A stretch of DNA of 64,000 bases from an uncultured Clostridium sp. (GCA_900547475.1 URGW01000008.1:1-64000), one strand, 5' to 3'. Positions 42,913-52,977 are shown, numbered from the stretch's first letter. Notes: a model not told the origin generated them from the letters alone. A program made the numbers and translations.

Positions 42913-43344
42913 ATGAAAGATTATGATTCATTTGAAATAGCTATGCTTATAAAAGAAATATATTCTAATACTATGGGGATAGTTAGTGAAAGCTTAAAGG
43001 AGAGTGGATTAACACATCAACAAATAATGATTATTAAATTAATTGCTCATAGAGGACAAGTTACTGTATCTAAGTTGTGTGAGGAAATGTCTTTAGCAAA
43101 GGGAACAGTTTCTGGAATAGTTTCAAGAATGGAAAGTATGGGTTATATAAAAAAAATTAAAAATGATGAAGATAAAAGAAATACTTATATTACTTTCTCG
43201 GATAAGGGAGAAGAATTTGCTAAAGAATTTAGAAAAACTATAAATGATAGCTTTGACAATATATTTAAAAACTTTACTGAAGATGAAATTATGGAGTTAA
43301 AGAAAAATTTAATATATTTAAGAGATAAAATAAAAATGAATTAG
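42913..43344 (+). CDS. MarR-family regulator, HsmR-like
   Basis: A 143-residue winged-helix repressor. The recognition region is VTVSKLCEEMSLAKGTVSGI (about 45-64) followed by the wing with DEDKRNTYI. ATG 42913 follows TTGGAGG. The gene stands before an hsmA-type gene, the same pairing as the heme-responsive HsmR/HsmA of Clostridioides difficile. I infer that it represses its own operon through the two upstream operators; the heme ligand is an inference from the neighbour. Confidence 0.85.
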   Translation: MKDYDSFEIAMLIKEIYSNTMGIVSESLKESGLTHQQIMIIKLIAHRGQVTVSKLCEEMSLAKGTVSGIVSRMESMGYIKKIKNDEDKRNTYITFSDKGEEFAKEFRKTINDSFDNIFKNFTEDEIMELKKNLIYLRDKIKMN

Positions 43345-43379
43345 ATAATTTATTTTAATATTATTGGAGGATGAGGAAA

Positions 43380-43775
43380 ATGAATGGAATGTTAATATTT
43401 GCAATAATTACTATAACACTAGCGTTATTATTTTATACAATTGGAGTTTTTGGAGAGAGAAAATCAAAAACTTTAAACAAAAAACATGTTATAATATTTT
43501 GGTTAGGATTACTATGTGATACAACAGGTACATTAACAATGTCTCAAATAGCAAAATCAGGTATAGAATCAATAGGATCTACAAGTCAAATGATTCATGG
43601 AGTAACAGGATTACTAGCAATTGTTTTAATGCTATTTCATGCTGTATGGGCAACTTGGGTATTGTATAAAAATGATGAAGAGCAAAAAGTTAAATTCCAT
43701 AAATTTAGCATTGTTGTTTGGGTAGTATGGCTTGTACCTTATATTGTTGGAATGATAATAGGAATGGGTGCATAA
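43380..43775 (+). CDS. hsmA: HsmA-family membrane protein
   Basis: A 131-residue protein with four transmembrane helices that matches the small TIGR03987/HsmA family. In C. difficile HsmA binds heme in the membrane and protects against heme and oxidative stress. Candidate axial histidines are in helix-end positions (MIHGVTG, LFHAVW, KFHKF). ATG 43380 is chosen because ATG 43371 touches the TTGGAGG site with no spacing. Last gene of the operon or coupled to the next. Confidence 0.75.
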   Translation: MNGMLIFAIITITLALLFYTIGVFGERKSKTLNKKHVIIFWLGLLCDTTGTLTMSQIAKSGIESIGSTSQMIHGVTGLLAIVLMLFHAVWATWVLYKNDEEQKVKFHKFSIVVWVVWLVPYIVGMIIGMGA

Positions 43776-43828
43776 TAAAAATAGAATAGATATTATAAAT
43801 TTTATATAATTATTAGGGAGGGATAAAA

Positions 43829-44365
43829 ATGAAGCTGAAAAAGATGGTTGTTTGTATAACAAAAAAAGATATAAAAAATTTTTTGAAGTTACAAGATAAG
43901 ATTAATATAAGTGATATTTTTATTAATGATTATTTAAGATTAATAGGAGATGTTCAAGTATTTGGAATGAATATAAGTATAGAAACAGAATTAAGTTTTT
44001 CTAAAGTTGAACATAATAATATATATTTAAATATAAAGAGTTTTAAACTTTTAAAAATGAATATAGTAAATCCAATATCTAAAAAAATATTTAATTATGT
44101 AATTAACGCTTTTACAGATATAGAAGGTGTTACATTTGAAGGAAATGACTTTAAATTAGAAGTGGCAACATTAGTAAATAAATATTATAAGGAACAAAAG
44201 TTTATTGATTTAAATAGGGTGCAAGTTATAGATGTATCAATACTAGATAAAGAAGTTGAAATAGAGTTTGGTGGTATAGATATTGATACTGAAATAATTA
44301 GAAAAGAGTATGGGAAAAATGAAGCACCTTACGTTGAAGCTGAAATAGTAAGTGATATAGGGTAG
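43829..44365 (+). CDS. conserved-looking cytoplasmic protein of unknown function
   Basis: A 178-residue soluble protein with no signal peptide. It is rich in alternating hydrophobic residues (ISIETELSFSKVE, IYLNIKSFKLLKMN), suggesting beta structure with a C-terminal helix. I do not recognise the family. AGGGAGGG precedes the ATG. It lies 53 bp after hsmA and 52 bp before a phosphatase, and could be read from the hsm promoter since no terminator is visible. Confidence 0.7.
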   Translation: MKLKKMVVCITKKDIKNFLKLQDKINISDIFINDYLRLIGDVQVFGMNISIETELSFSKVEHNNIYLNIKSFKLLKMNIVNPISKKIFNYVINAFTDIEGVTFEGNDFKLEVATLVNKYYKEQKFIDLNRVQVIDVSILDKEVEIEFGGIDIDTEIIRKEYGKNEAPYVEAEIVSDIG

Positions 44366-44417
44366 AATTTTAATAAAGTATTAAAATAATAAGAGAAAGA
44401 TTTGGGATATAAAATAA

Positions 44418-45047
44418 ATGAATACAATAATATATTTAACAAGACACGGTCAAACTTTATGGAATATTGAAAAAAGGCTGCAAGGTAGAGATAATTCACC
44501 ATTAACAGAAGAAGGAATAGAAAGAGCAGCGGAGCTTAGAGATAGGATAAAAGATATACATATAGATATTATATATTCAAGTCCAATTGAGAGAGCACTA
44601 ACTACTGCTAATATAATTAAAGGTGATAAAAGAATTGAAGTAATAACTGATGATGATCTTATGGAAATGTGCTTTGGAGATTATGAAGGTAAAATAACAG
44701 ATGAAGTTATGAAAGAGAATCCTAATTGGGATATAAGTCTTATTATGAAAGGAAACACTGAATTAGCAGCACCAAATGGAGAAAATTTATCAGAAGTTAG
44801 ATTTAGAGTAACTAAGGCAATGAATAAAATTATTGAAGAAAATAGAGGTAAAACTATTTTAATAGTAGCTCATGGAATAACATTAAAGGCTATTATGTAT
44901 TACTTTAATGATAAAGATGTAAATTCTGAAGTTATGGGACAAGCAACTTTAACTAAAATAAATGTAGATGAAAATAATAGATTTAATATAGAGTTTAAAA
45001 ATGATGATAGTCATTTTACAATAAAAGAAAAAAAGTTAGGTTGGTAG
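44418..45047 (+). CDS. histidine phosphatase family protein
   Basis: A 209-residue phosphatase of the phosphoglycerate-mutase-like superfamily. The catalytic motif is TRHGQTLWN (His10) with a second catalytic His in IVAHGITLK. The RLQGRDNSPLT stretch is typical of the cobC/GpmB group. The substrate is unknown. No cobalamin genes are near, so alpha-ribazole phosphatase is not supported. The ribosome site is weak. Confidence 0.9.
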   Translation: MNTIIYLTRHGQTLWNIEKRLQGRDNSPLTEEGIERAAELRDRIKDIHIDIIYSSPIERALTTANIIKGDKRIEVITDDDLMEMCFGDYEGKITDEVMKENPNWDISLIMKGNTELAAPNGENLSEVRFRVTKAMNKIIEENRGKTILIVAHGITLKAIMYYFNDKDVNSEVMGQATLTKINVDENNRFNIEFKNDDSHFTIKEKKLGW

Positions 45048-45066
45048 CTAATTGATTTAATAATAA

Positions 45067-45101
45067 AAAATCCTGCAGTAATTTTACTGTAGGATTTTTT
45101 A
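45067..45101 (+). terminator. terminator after the phosphatase gene
   Basis: AAAATCCTGCAGTAA pairs with TTACTGTAGGATTTT with one wobble pair, followed by a T-run. Confidence 0.85.
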
Positions 45102-45154
45102 TTATTAAATTTATCTAAAAAGGAAATAATATTAAAGAAAAGAGGTGCATAGTT

Positions 45155-45811
45155 ATGAAGAAAAAATTATTATATATAAGCGTTAATTCAAAACCAGAAG
45201 AGTTATCATCTTCTAAAACTGTAGCAAGAACTTTTATTAATAGTTTTTTAGAAAGGTATAGTGATTTTGAAGTAGAAGAACTAGATTTATATAAGGAACA
45301 CATACCAAGATTAGAATATCAATATTTTAAAGACAGAAATTGCATAATTAGTGAAGAAGATGCGAAAAAATTACCTGAAAAGGATCAGAAGGAAATAAGA
45401 AGAATAAGAGAATTATGTGATCAGTTTATAAGTGCACAAATGTATGTAATAGCAGCTCCAATGTGGAGTTTATCATTCCCAGCACCATTAAAGGAATACA
45501 TTGATTGTATAGTTCAAGCAGATAAGACTATTTCTTTTGAAGAAGGAAAAAAGCCAAAAGGATTATTAAATAATAAGAATAGATCATTAGTATATATAGA
45601 GTCTTCAGGTGGGAATATACCTTGGTTGTTAGATCCTATAATGGATAAGGGAGAAAATTATGTATCCCAAATAATGAAGTTTATTGGAATTAAGCATGTT
45701 CAACAACTTAAGGTAGATGGAACTGGTACAAGTGAAGAAGAAAGAAAAAAAGCTATAAAAAATGCTGAAGAAAAGATTGATTCAATATTAGTTGGAATAG
45801 ATTTAGAGTAG
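45155..45811 (+). CDS. azoR: FMN-dependent NADH-azoreductase
   Basis: A 218-residue flavodoxin-like oxidoreductase that reduces azo compounds and quinones. The FMN phosphate-binding segment near the N-terminus is SVNSKPEELSSSKTVA, and the family motif PMWSLSFPAPLKEYIDCI (about 107-124) is intact. The C-terminal GGNIPW loop is conserved. The ribosome site is AGAGGTG. It is monocistronic, with terminators on both sides. Confidence 0.9.
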   Translation: MKKKLLYISVNSKPEELSSSKTVARTFINSFLERYSDFEVEELDLYKEHIPRLEYQYFKDRNCIISEEDAKKLPEKDQKEIRRIRELCDQFISAQMYVIAAPMWSLSFPAPLKEYIDCIVQADKTISFEEGKKPKGLLNNKNRSLVYIESSGGNIPWLLDPIMDKGENYVSQIMKFIGIKHVQQLKVDGTGTSEEERKKAIKNAEEKIDSILVGIDLE

Positions 45812-45887
45812 CTAGTTGTCAAATATATATTAAAATGCGAATCAATAGTTAAAATTTTAATAAAAAAAGAAACATTGATAATCTATT

Positions 45888-45928
45888 ATAAAAGTCGATA
45901 TCTATTAGTTAGTGATATCGACTTTTAT
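45888..45928. terminator. bidirectional terminator between azoR and kup
   Basis: A perfect 15-bp stem, ATAAAAGTCGATATC (45888-45902) / GATATCGACTTTTAT (45914-45928), serves both convergent genes. Confidence 0.88.
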
Positions 45929-45936
45929 GGGTAAGT

Positions 45937-47973
45937 TTATTTATATTTAAATTTTAGAACTTCTTTTTTTAATGGGTATTTTCTTTTTAAAATAGTAGGA
46001 TTACTATACCCTAAAAATAGGGGAACTTTTTCAATATAAACATCACTAGTATCAAGGCCAAACCATTTTGATGGTGAAACTGTAAATTTCTTAATAAATA
46101 AATTAAGCTTAAGTATAATTGATTCCCAAAGATTTAACTTTGATTCTTGTGAAAGTTGCTCTTGAATTAAGATAAAACGAAAATCGCCAACTATTCTATT
46201 TTTTATTGTTGTATAAGTTCTAGATTGAAGTTCGATTTCTCCACTTTCAACTAACTCAGTTGAAAGTTGACGTAAGAAAACATTTAGGTTTTGTTCTACT
46301 CTAAATCCAAGATTAAGTTGAACTTTTACAATATAGGATGTTCCAAATGTATCTACTGTATAATCTGCTTGATAAGGTTCATCTGTAACAGAGATGTGAA
46401 CAAACCAATAAACATCAGCTTTTTTAGGTCTTTTATCTAGAATAGAATACATTATCTTTTTTTCTACCTTTTTACTAGAATAGCTATTAGTTAAATAAAC
46501 AAGGTTTGTTGCAAACTTTGGTCTAGCATCATCTTTACGTAAATTATTTAATTGTTCTTTATAATCAGAAATTCTAACATTCTCCAATAATCCCATCTTA
46601 ATATAATAGCTTTTAATCCAAATATACATAACTGATAAAATAATAAAAGCAATTAATACAGCAACAAATCCTCCATGTGTAAATTTAACTACATTTGCAA
46701 TAAAAAATGAAAATTCAAATGTAGCAAAGAAAACAAAAATAGTTAAAGAAATAATAAAAGGTATTTTTTTCTTTAATAAATAGTTAAATAATAAAATTGA
46801 AGTCATTAGCATTGTAACTGTAATAGCAAGTCCATAAGCTGCTTCCATACTTTCAGAGCTTTTAAAGTAAAGCACTATTCCTATACAAACAACCCATAAT
46901 ATTCTATTGATTGAGGGTATATATAATTGTCCCTTAGAATGAGATGGGTATAATGTATGAAGTCTAGGAAATAAATTTAATTTAATTGCTTCAGAAACAA
47001 GTGTAAAAGAACCTGAAATCAATGCTTGCGAAGCAATAATTGCAGCTAATGTTGAAATTATTATACCAAACATTAAAAGTGGTTTAGGTATCATTTGGAA
47101 AAATGGATTTAAATCTTCTATAGCACTAAAAGATGGATTATTTTTTGCTGCTAATATCCATGCACCTTGTCCAAAATAATTTATTAACAAGCATATTTTA
47201 ACGAAGGGCCATGTTAAATATATATTTCTCTTCCCAACATGCCCAAGGTCTGAGTAAAGGGCTTCTGCACCTGTTGATGATAGGAATATACCTCCTAAAA
47301 TAAAAAATCCTAATTTATTTTCATCACTAAAAAGAACCTTTATTGCATAATGTGGTGAAAATGCACGTAATAAAGTCCAATCATTACAAAGGTTTATAAT
47401 ACCAAAGAATGCAAGTGAACAGAACCAAAGTAACATAATTGGACCAAATAATTTACCTATAAAATCAGTTCCAAAATGTTGAATAAAGAAAAGAATAGTT
47501 ATAATGCAAATTACAATTATAACAATATTATTTTGATTATCACCAAATAGGTTATTAAAGCTAGGAATTAATTGTAAACCTTCAACTGCCGAAGTTACTG
47601 TTACAGCAGGTGTAAGCATACCATCGGCAAGTAAAGCAGAACCACCAATCATAGCAGGAATAATAAGCCATTTAGCTTGTTTACGAACTAAAGTAAAAAG
47701 AGAAAAAATTCCGCCTTCCCCTTTATTATCTGCTTTTAATGTTATTAATACATATTTTATTGTTGTTAAAATAGTAAGTGTCCAAAATACTAGAGATAAA
47801 GTTCCAAGAATAAAATCTTCAGAAACACTTTGTAGACCACCGTTATTATGTATTACAGATCTCATTACATAAAGTGGAGATGTTCCTATATCTCCATAAA
47901 CTACACCTAATGTTATTAAAACTCCGGCCAAGGTTAATTTAGAAATATTATTTTTTTTATCAATCGACTCCAT
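45937..47973 (-). CDS. kup: Kup-family potassium uptake protein
   Basis: A 678-residue K+:H+ symporter with twelve helices in the first 450 residues and a cytoplasmic C-terminal domain. The family start GVVYGDIGTSPLYVM is intact, as is GEGGIFSLFTL. ATG 47973 follows AAAAGGAAG; an in-frame extension to 48030 has no ribosome site. Regulation by c-di-AMP is common in this family but no riboswitch is visible upstream. Confidence 0.95.
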   Translation of the reverse strand: MESIDKKNNISKLTLAGVLITLGVVYGDIGTSPLYVMRSVIHNNGGLQSVSEDFILGTLSLVFWTLTILTTIKYVLITLKADNKGEGGIFSLFTLVRKQAKWLIIPAMIGGSALLADGMLTPAVTVTSAVEGLQLIPSFNNLFGDNQNNIVIIVICIITILFFIQHFGTDFIGKLFGPIMLLWFCSLAFFGIINLCNDWTLLRAFSPHYAIKVLFSDENKLGFFILGGIFLSSTGAEALYSDLGHVGKRNIYLTWPFVKICLLINYFGQGAWILAAKNNPSFSAIEDLNPFFQMIPKPLLMFGIIISTLAAIIASQALISGSFTLVSEAIKLNLFPRLHTLYPSHSKGQLYIPSINRILWVVCIGIVLYFKSSESMEAAYGLAITVTMLMTSILLFNYLLKKKIPFIISLTIFVFFATFEFSFFIANVVKFTHGGFVAVLIAFIILSVMYIWIKSYYIKMGLLENVRISDYKEQLNNLRKDDARPKFATNLVYLTNSYSSKKVEKKIMYSILDKRPKKADVYWFVHISVTDEPYQADYTVDTFGTSYIVKVQLNLGFRVEQNLNVFLRQLSTELVESGEIELQSRTYTTIKNRIVGDFRFILIQEQLSQESKLNLWESIILKLNLFIKKFTVSPSKWFGLDTSDVYIEKVPLFLGYSNPTILKRKYPLKKEVLKFKYK

Positions 47974-48134
47974 ATTCAACTTCCTTTTCGCAAAAGTAAT
48001 ATTATATATATATTGTGCTAGATTATACATCTAATACCATATAAAAACAATGTGTTAAGAAATGATGAAATTTTATTTAAAATATTTTCAAATTATACTA
48101 TTGTTAATATGTAGTTGTTTTCAGTTATTAAAAG

Positions 48135-48154
48135 TTTAGTAAAATATTACTAAA
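48135..48154. promoter_or_regulatory. palindrome between kup and the ABC exporter
   Basis: TTTAGTAA (48135-48142) and TTACTAAA (48147-48154) form a perfect palindrome with a 4-bp centre, in the 300-bp divergent region 47974-48301. It may be an operator for either gene. The rest of this region is very AT-rich with no other feature I can support. Confidence 0.4.
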
Positions 48155-48301
48155 TAGGATGAAATGTTAAAATTAAATTAAAATATGATAAAAAAACTAT
48201 TTTTTTATATAAGAAAAATAATTAAAAACTTTACTTATTAGATAGGTTTATTATAATGAGTTATAGATTAGAATAATATGAGATGGGAGGATGAATATAG
48301 T

Positions 48302-50017
48302 ATGTTTAAGCTAAGTGAGTTTCTTAAACCATATATTAAAGAAACAGTAATAGGTTCTGGGGCTAAATTGTTTGAGGCTATTCTAGAATTATTATTACCT
48401 ATTTTTATGGGGAAAATAATAGATGTTGGAATAGTAAATAAGGATATGACATACATAGGGAAAATGGCTTTAATAATGTTTTTGGTAATAAGTATAGGAT
48501 TAGCATCAGCTTCTTTATGTCAATATTATGCTTCTTATACATGTCAAAATGTTGGTAATGATATTAGAAAGGAATTATTAAGAAAAATATCTTTATTTTC
48601 TTATGCAGATATAGATAAATTCGGTAATTCTACATTAATAAATAGAATGACTAATGATGTAAATCAAGTAGTTTTGGCAGTTGCTATGTTAATTAGGCTT
48701 GTAAGTAGAGCACCTTTTTTATGTATTGGTGCCATAGTAATGTCAATATATATAGCACCAAAAATGTCATTAATATTTTTAATTTTAATTCCAATATTTA
48801 TTTTAGTAATAGCCATAATTATGAAAAAAACTATACCATTATATAAAAATGCTCAGGGGAAAATGGATAGTCTGGGTCATGTTCTTAAAGAAAATTTAAC
48901 TGGAGTTCGTGTTATTAGGGCTTTTGCAAGACATGAAAATGAAAGTGAGCGTATAAAAGATGCAACAGAAGAGGTATCTAAGGCTTATATTAAAGTTACT
49001 AATTTATCGGCATTAATGAATCCTATAACTTCACTTATAATGAATATAGGAATTATAGTTTTACTTTATGTTGGTGGAATTAATGTAAATATCGGAACTT
49101 TAACTCAAGGAGATATTGTTGTTTTAATAAATTATATAACACAAGTTTTATTAGCTTTAATAATAGTTGCAAATTTATTAGTTACATTTACTAAGGCTTC
49201 AGCTTCTTCAGTAAGAATAAATGAAGTATTAGATTATGTACCAAGTATTAAAGATGAAGAATGTTTAGAAGAGATTTCAGAAGAATTATTAAATAAAGAA
49301 ATTGTAGTTTTTGACAATGTAACTTTTAAATATAACTCAGAAGAGGTTTTATCGGATTTATCATTTTCAATTAAAAAAGGTGAAGTCTTTGGAATTGTTG
49401 GAACTACAGGAAGTGGTAAATCAACTGTTGCAAATTTAATACCAAGATTTTATGATACAACAAAGGGTAAAGTATTATTTAAGGGGAAAGATGTAAGAAA
49501 GATATCACAAAATTCTTTACATGAGGAGATTGGTATAGTACCTCAAAAATCAGTATTATTTACAGGTACTATAAGCGAAAATATTAAATGGGGAAAAGAA
49601 GATGCAACTAATGAAGAAATAATAGAAGCATTGAAAGCTGCTCAAGCTTATGACTTTGTTAGTAAAATGGAAGATGGCATAGATTCTGTTATTTATGAGG
49701 GAGGAAAGAATTTTTCTGGTGGGCAAAAGCAACGTTTAGCTATTGCAAGAGCTTTAGTTAAAAAGCCTTCATTGATTATTTTAGATGATAGTTTAAGTGC
49801 TTTAGATTATGCAACTGACAGAAAGCTTAGAGAATCTTTAAAGGAAAATTTAAAAGATACTACTACAATAATAATTTCTCAAAGAATTAGTTCAATAATT
49901 TCAGCAGATAAAATTTTAGTATTAGATGATGGAAAATGTATGGGACTTGGAACTCATGAGGAGTTATTAGAAAATTGTCCTACTTATAAGGAAATATATG
50001 AATCTCAAGTTAAGTAA
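48302..50017 (+). CDS. heterodimeric ABC exporter, subunit with degenerate ATP site
   Basis: A 571-residue fused permease-ATPase with six helices and a nucleotide-binding domain. Walker A is GTTGSGKST and the signature is FSGGQ. Walker B is LIILDDS, with Asp in place of the catalytic Glu, as in the degenerate half of heterodimers such as TM287/288 and LmrCD/BmrCD. ATG 48302 follows GGGAGG at 48284-48289. It is 14 bp before its partner. The substrate is unknown. Confidence 0.92.
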   Translation: MFKLSEFLKPYIKETVIGSGAKLFEAILELLLPIFMGKIIDVGIVNKDMTYIGKMALIMFLVISIGLASASLCQYYASYTCQNVGNDIRKELLRKISLFSYADIDKFGNSTLINRMTNDVNQVVLAVAMLIRLVSRAPFLCIGAIVMSIYIAPKMSLIFLILIPIFILVIAIIMKKTIPLYKNAQGKMDSLGHVLKENLTGVRVIRAFARHENESERIKDATEEVSKAYIKVTNLSALMNPITSLIMNIGIIVLLYVGGINVNIGTLTQGDIVVLINYITQVLLALIIVANLLVTFTKASASSVRINEVLDYVPSIKDEECLEEISEELLNKEIVVFDNVTFKYNSEEVLSDLSFSIKKGEVFGIVGTTGSGKSTVANLIPRFYDTTKGKVLFKGKDVRKISQNSLHEEIGIVPQKSVLFTGTISENIKWGKEDATNEEIIEALKAAQAYDFVSKMEDGIDSVIYEGGKNFSGGQKQRLAIARALVKKPSLIILDDSLSALDYATDRKLRESLKENLKDTTTIIISQRISSIISADKILVLDDGKCMGLGTHEELLENCPTYKEIYESQVK

Positions 50018-50031
50018 AGGGGGGAGTACTT

Positions 50032-51753
50032 ATGAGTAATTTTAAAAGAGTATTAACATATTCAAATAAATATAAAGTTCAAGTTATACTAGCAATTTTA
50101 TGTGCTTTTATTACTAATATTGGGATAGTTGTTGCAACATATTTAAGTGGATTAGCAATAGATGAAATTGGTGGAATAGGTAATGTTAATTTTGAAGGTT
50201 TAGTAATAATACTAATAGCACTTGGATTTATTTATTTAATTTCAGCTATATTTCAATGGTTTATATCAAGATATGCCAATAAAGTTTCATACTTAATAGT
50301 TAGAGATATGAGAAGAGATACCTTTGAAAGTTTGAATAAGCAGCCATTAGCTTATTATGATCATAATCCACATGGTGATATTATTAGTCGTTTTACTAAT
50401 GATTTAGATAATGTTAGTGATGCTTTAGCAGTATCAATTACTAATGTATTTTCAGGAGCAGTTACTGTAATTACAGCACTTATATGTATGCTATATTTAA
50501 ATGTTAAAATTACTTTAGCTATATTAGTAGTAACACCTATATGTTTTTTCATTGCTTCAATGATAAGTAAATTTAGTCAAAAATCATTTTTAAAGCAACA
50601 GCAATCAGTTGGAGAATTATCCTCGTTTGTATCAGAAATAGTTGGTAATCAAAAAATTGTAAAAGCATTTCATAGAGAAAAAACTGCTATGGAACAATTT
50701 GAAAAAATTTCAGATAACCTTTGTGAAACTGCTACAAAAGCTATGTTTGCTTCAGCAATGATTAATCCAAGTACAAGATTTATAAATAATATATCTTATA
50801 TAGCTGTTGGTCTTGTTGGTGGAGTTTTAGCTATAAAAGAAGGGGTTTCCGTTGGAATAGTTTCAAGTTTTTTAATATATTCAGCTCAATTTGCAAAGCC
50901 TTTTAATGAAATATCAGGAATAACATCTCAGATTCAAACTGCATTTGCTTCATTAACTCGTATATTTAATATAATAGATGAAAAGCCAGAAGCTCCAGAT
51001 AAAGAGGATGCCGTAGATTTAAATAACTGCATTGGTAATGTAAAAATTGAGAATGTATATTTTTCTTATGATAAAAGTACTTCCTTGATAGAAGATTTTT
51101 CTTTTGAAGCTAAGGATGGTGAAACAGTTGCTATTGTGGGACCAACAGGATGTGGAAAAACTACATTAGTTAATTTATTAATGAGATTTTATGATATAGA
51201 CAAAGGGGCAATATATATAGATGGTACTAGTATTAAGAGTATAACAAGAGATAGTTTAAGAAAGAATTTTGGTATGGTACTTCAAGATCCATGGCTTTTT
51301 AATAGTACAGTAAAAGAAAATATTGCTTATGGAAAACCAGATGCAACAGAAGAAGAAATAATTAATGCTGCAAAAGCAGCTCATGCACATTCTTTTATTA
51401 AAAGGTTAAAGAATGGATATGATACTATAATAAATGATGAAGATTTATCAGCTGGGCAAAGACAATTATTAACTATAGCTAGGGTAATGCTAGCACAACC
51501 TAAAATTCTTATATTAGATGAAGCTACAAGCTCTATTGATACTTTAACAGAAGTTAGAATACAAAGGGTATTTTTAAAGCTTATGGAAGGAAGAACTAGC
51601 TTTGTCATTGCTCATAGACTTTCAACTATTGTTAATGCTGATAAGATATTAGTAATGAATAAAGGAAATATAATAGAACAAGGAAATCATAAGGAGCTTT
51701 TAGAAAAGAAAGGATTCTATTATGATTTATATAATAGTCAGTTTTCATATTAG
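50032..51753 (+). CDS. heterodimeric ABC exporter, catalytic subunit
   Basis: A 573-residue fused permease-ATPase. Walker A is GPTGCGKTT and Walker B is LILDEAT with the catalytic Glu. Its signature is LSAGQ rather than LSGGQ, matching the pattern expected when the canonical signature is contributed by the other subunit. The switch His is in IAHRLST. Together with its upstream partner it makes one canonical and one degenerate ATP site. AAAGGGGGGAG precedes the ATG. A multidrug or peptide export role is inferred. Confidence 0.93.
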   Translation: MSNFKRVLTYSNKYKVQVILAILCAFITNIGIVVATYLSGLAIDEIGGIGNVNFEGLVIILIALGFIYLISAIFQWFISRYANKVSYLIVRDMRRDTFESLNKQPLAYYDHNPHGDIISRFTNDLDNVSDALAVSITNVFSGAVTVITALICMLYLNVKITLAILVVTPICFFIASMISKFSQKSFLKQQQSVGELSSFVSEIVGNQKIVKAFHREKTAMEQFEKISDNLCETATKAMFASAMINPSTRFINNISYIAVGLVGGVLAIKEGVSVGIVSSFLIYSAQFAKPFNEISGITSQIQTAFASLTRIFNIIDEKPEAPDKEDAVDLNNCIGNVKIENVYFSYDKSTSLIEDFSFEAKDGETVAIVGPTGCGKTTLVNLLMRFYDIDKGAIYIDGTSIKSITRDSLRKNFGMVLQDPWLFNSTVKENIAYGKPDATEEEIINAAKAAHAHSFIKRLKNGYDTIINDEDLSAGQRQLLTIARVMLAQPKILILDEATSSIDTLTEVRIQRVFLKLMEGRTSFVIAHRLSTIVNADKILVMNKGNIIEQGNHKELLEKKGFYYDLYNSQFSY

Positions 51754-51796
51754 TTCTATTTAAATTTTGAATTATTTTTGTAATTTAAAATAAAGT

Positions 51797-51840
51797 AAAG
51801 GTCTTAATAAATCAAAAAATTTATTAAGACCTTTGTTATT
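51797..51840. terminator. terminator after the ABC exporter
   Basis: A perfect 16-bp stem AAAGGTCTTAATAAAT (51797-51812) / ATTTATTAAGACCTTT (51819-51834). The plus side has TTTGTTATTTT; it may also stop the opposing nuclease transcript. Confidence 0.88.
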
Positions 51841-51909
51841 TTAACTAAAGTTAATATTTCTTTTACTTCTAAATGTTAAGTATTTATTCTTTATAGATAT
51901 AATTAAAAA

Positions 51910-52977
51910 CTATCTAGAAGCCTTTCTATATCCTGCATCAATGGCTTCTTGTTCACTATTAAAGTTAACAAGATATTTAGAATCTGACATGTTTTCATAA
52001 TCTTTTTGACCAGGACAGTGGTAGATTTTTGATTTTGAGTTTCCTCTTATTACAGTTTTTTCAGTAGAAGAAGTAGTATTATTTGAATTATTAGTTGAGT
52101 TATTATTTGAAGCAGTAGAATTAGTAGTAGTGTTAGTATTAGTGCTATTTGAGTTAGTAGTAGAATTAGTTGTATTATTATCAGATGATTCAGTTTTAAC
52201 TATTTCTTCACCACTAAGTGCACTATTACCAGTTGCATAATCTATTGTAATTCCAGGTTGAACATTATATACAAATACATTAAATTCAATTCCTTCACCA
52301 TTATCTTCTACAGATTTTGCTTCCATTTGAACACCAGTTGCAACAAGATTATTTCCTTCAAATACAGGTGTTACTCTATATAAAACGTGATTATTGGTTT
52401 CTTTTATATAGTCAGCTACCATATTTTCATATGGCAACATTAATGTTGCATTAAAGTATCTTGTACCAGTAATTAAGTTTCTATCATTTGCATTTTCAGC
52501 AGTTAATTGATAACCAATTAAGTGAGATCTATTATAAAGATATTTTCCTTCAACAATATCATATTTTACTGATTGCCAACCACTTGGTTTAACAGAACTA
52601 ATAGATTCTCTTTTTTCTGTTGGCATTATATCTGTTCCTATATTAGAATATGCAACACCACATCTTCCTAAGCTATCTAATGGACTATATTCTTCAAAAG
52701 AAGTAGTTGTTAAATCAGATTCAGAAAAATTAGGTACATTATTATTTAATATTATATAGTCTTTTCCAGAGTATTTTGGAATGTCAGAAATATTTATATT
52801 ATTATTTTCATCTGGATTAGTTAAAAGTATATTATTAGAATTAGAGTTTTCAGCAGTTTGTCCACTATTATTTGCAGAAGAAGTATTAGTTGAAGAGCAA
52901 CTAATAAATCCAAATAAGCATACTAAAACCCCTAAAGTCATAATTAGTGATTTTTTTAATTTAAATATATTTTTCAT
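51910..52977 (-). CDS. secreted DNA/RNA nonspecific endonuclease (lipoprotein)
   Basis: A 355-residue exported nuclease. The signal peptide ends in the lipobox FISC (Cys27). Residues about 85-250 are an EndA/NucA-type domain with the catalytic YNRSHLIGYQL, where His serves as base, and NLITGTRYFN with the metal-binding Asn. Residues about 265-310 are an Asn/Thr/Ser-only linker. The C-terminal 45 residues (KIYHCPGQKDY through AIDAGYRKASR) are a small domain often found on secreted nucleases. It likely scavenges nucleic acids at the cell surface. Translation is coupled to the preceding gene (TAATG overlap). Confidence 0.88.
   Translation of the reverse strand: MKNIFKLKKSLIMTLGVLVCLFGFISCSSTNTSSANNSGQTAENSNSNNILLTNPDENNNINISDIPKYSGKDYIILNNNVPNFSESDLTTTSFEEYSPLDSLGRCGVAYSNIGTDIMPTEKRESISSVKPSGWQSVKYDIVEGKYLYNRSHLIGYQLTAENANDRNLITGTRYFNATLMLPYENMVADYIKETNNHVLYRVTPVFEGNNLVATGVQMEAKSVEDNGEGIEFNVFVYNVQPGITIDYATGNSALSGEEIVKTESSDNNTTNSTTNSNSTNTNTTTNSTASNNNSTNNSNNTTSSTEKTVIRGNSKSKIYHCPGQKDYENMSDSKYLVNFNSEQEAIDAGYRKASR

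Noticed and set aside
45067..45101. Site TTTTACTGTAGG as a further galactoside-type operator
   Set aside because: It is the right arm of the intrinsic terminator after the phosphatase gene, and its complement with the left arm explains the sequence.
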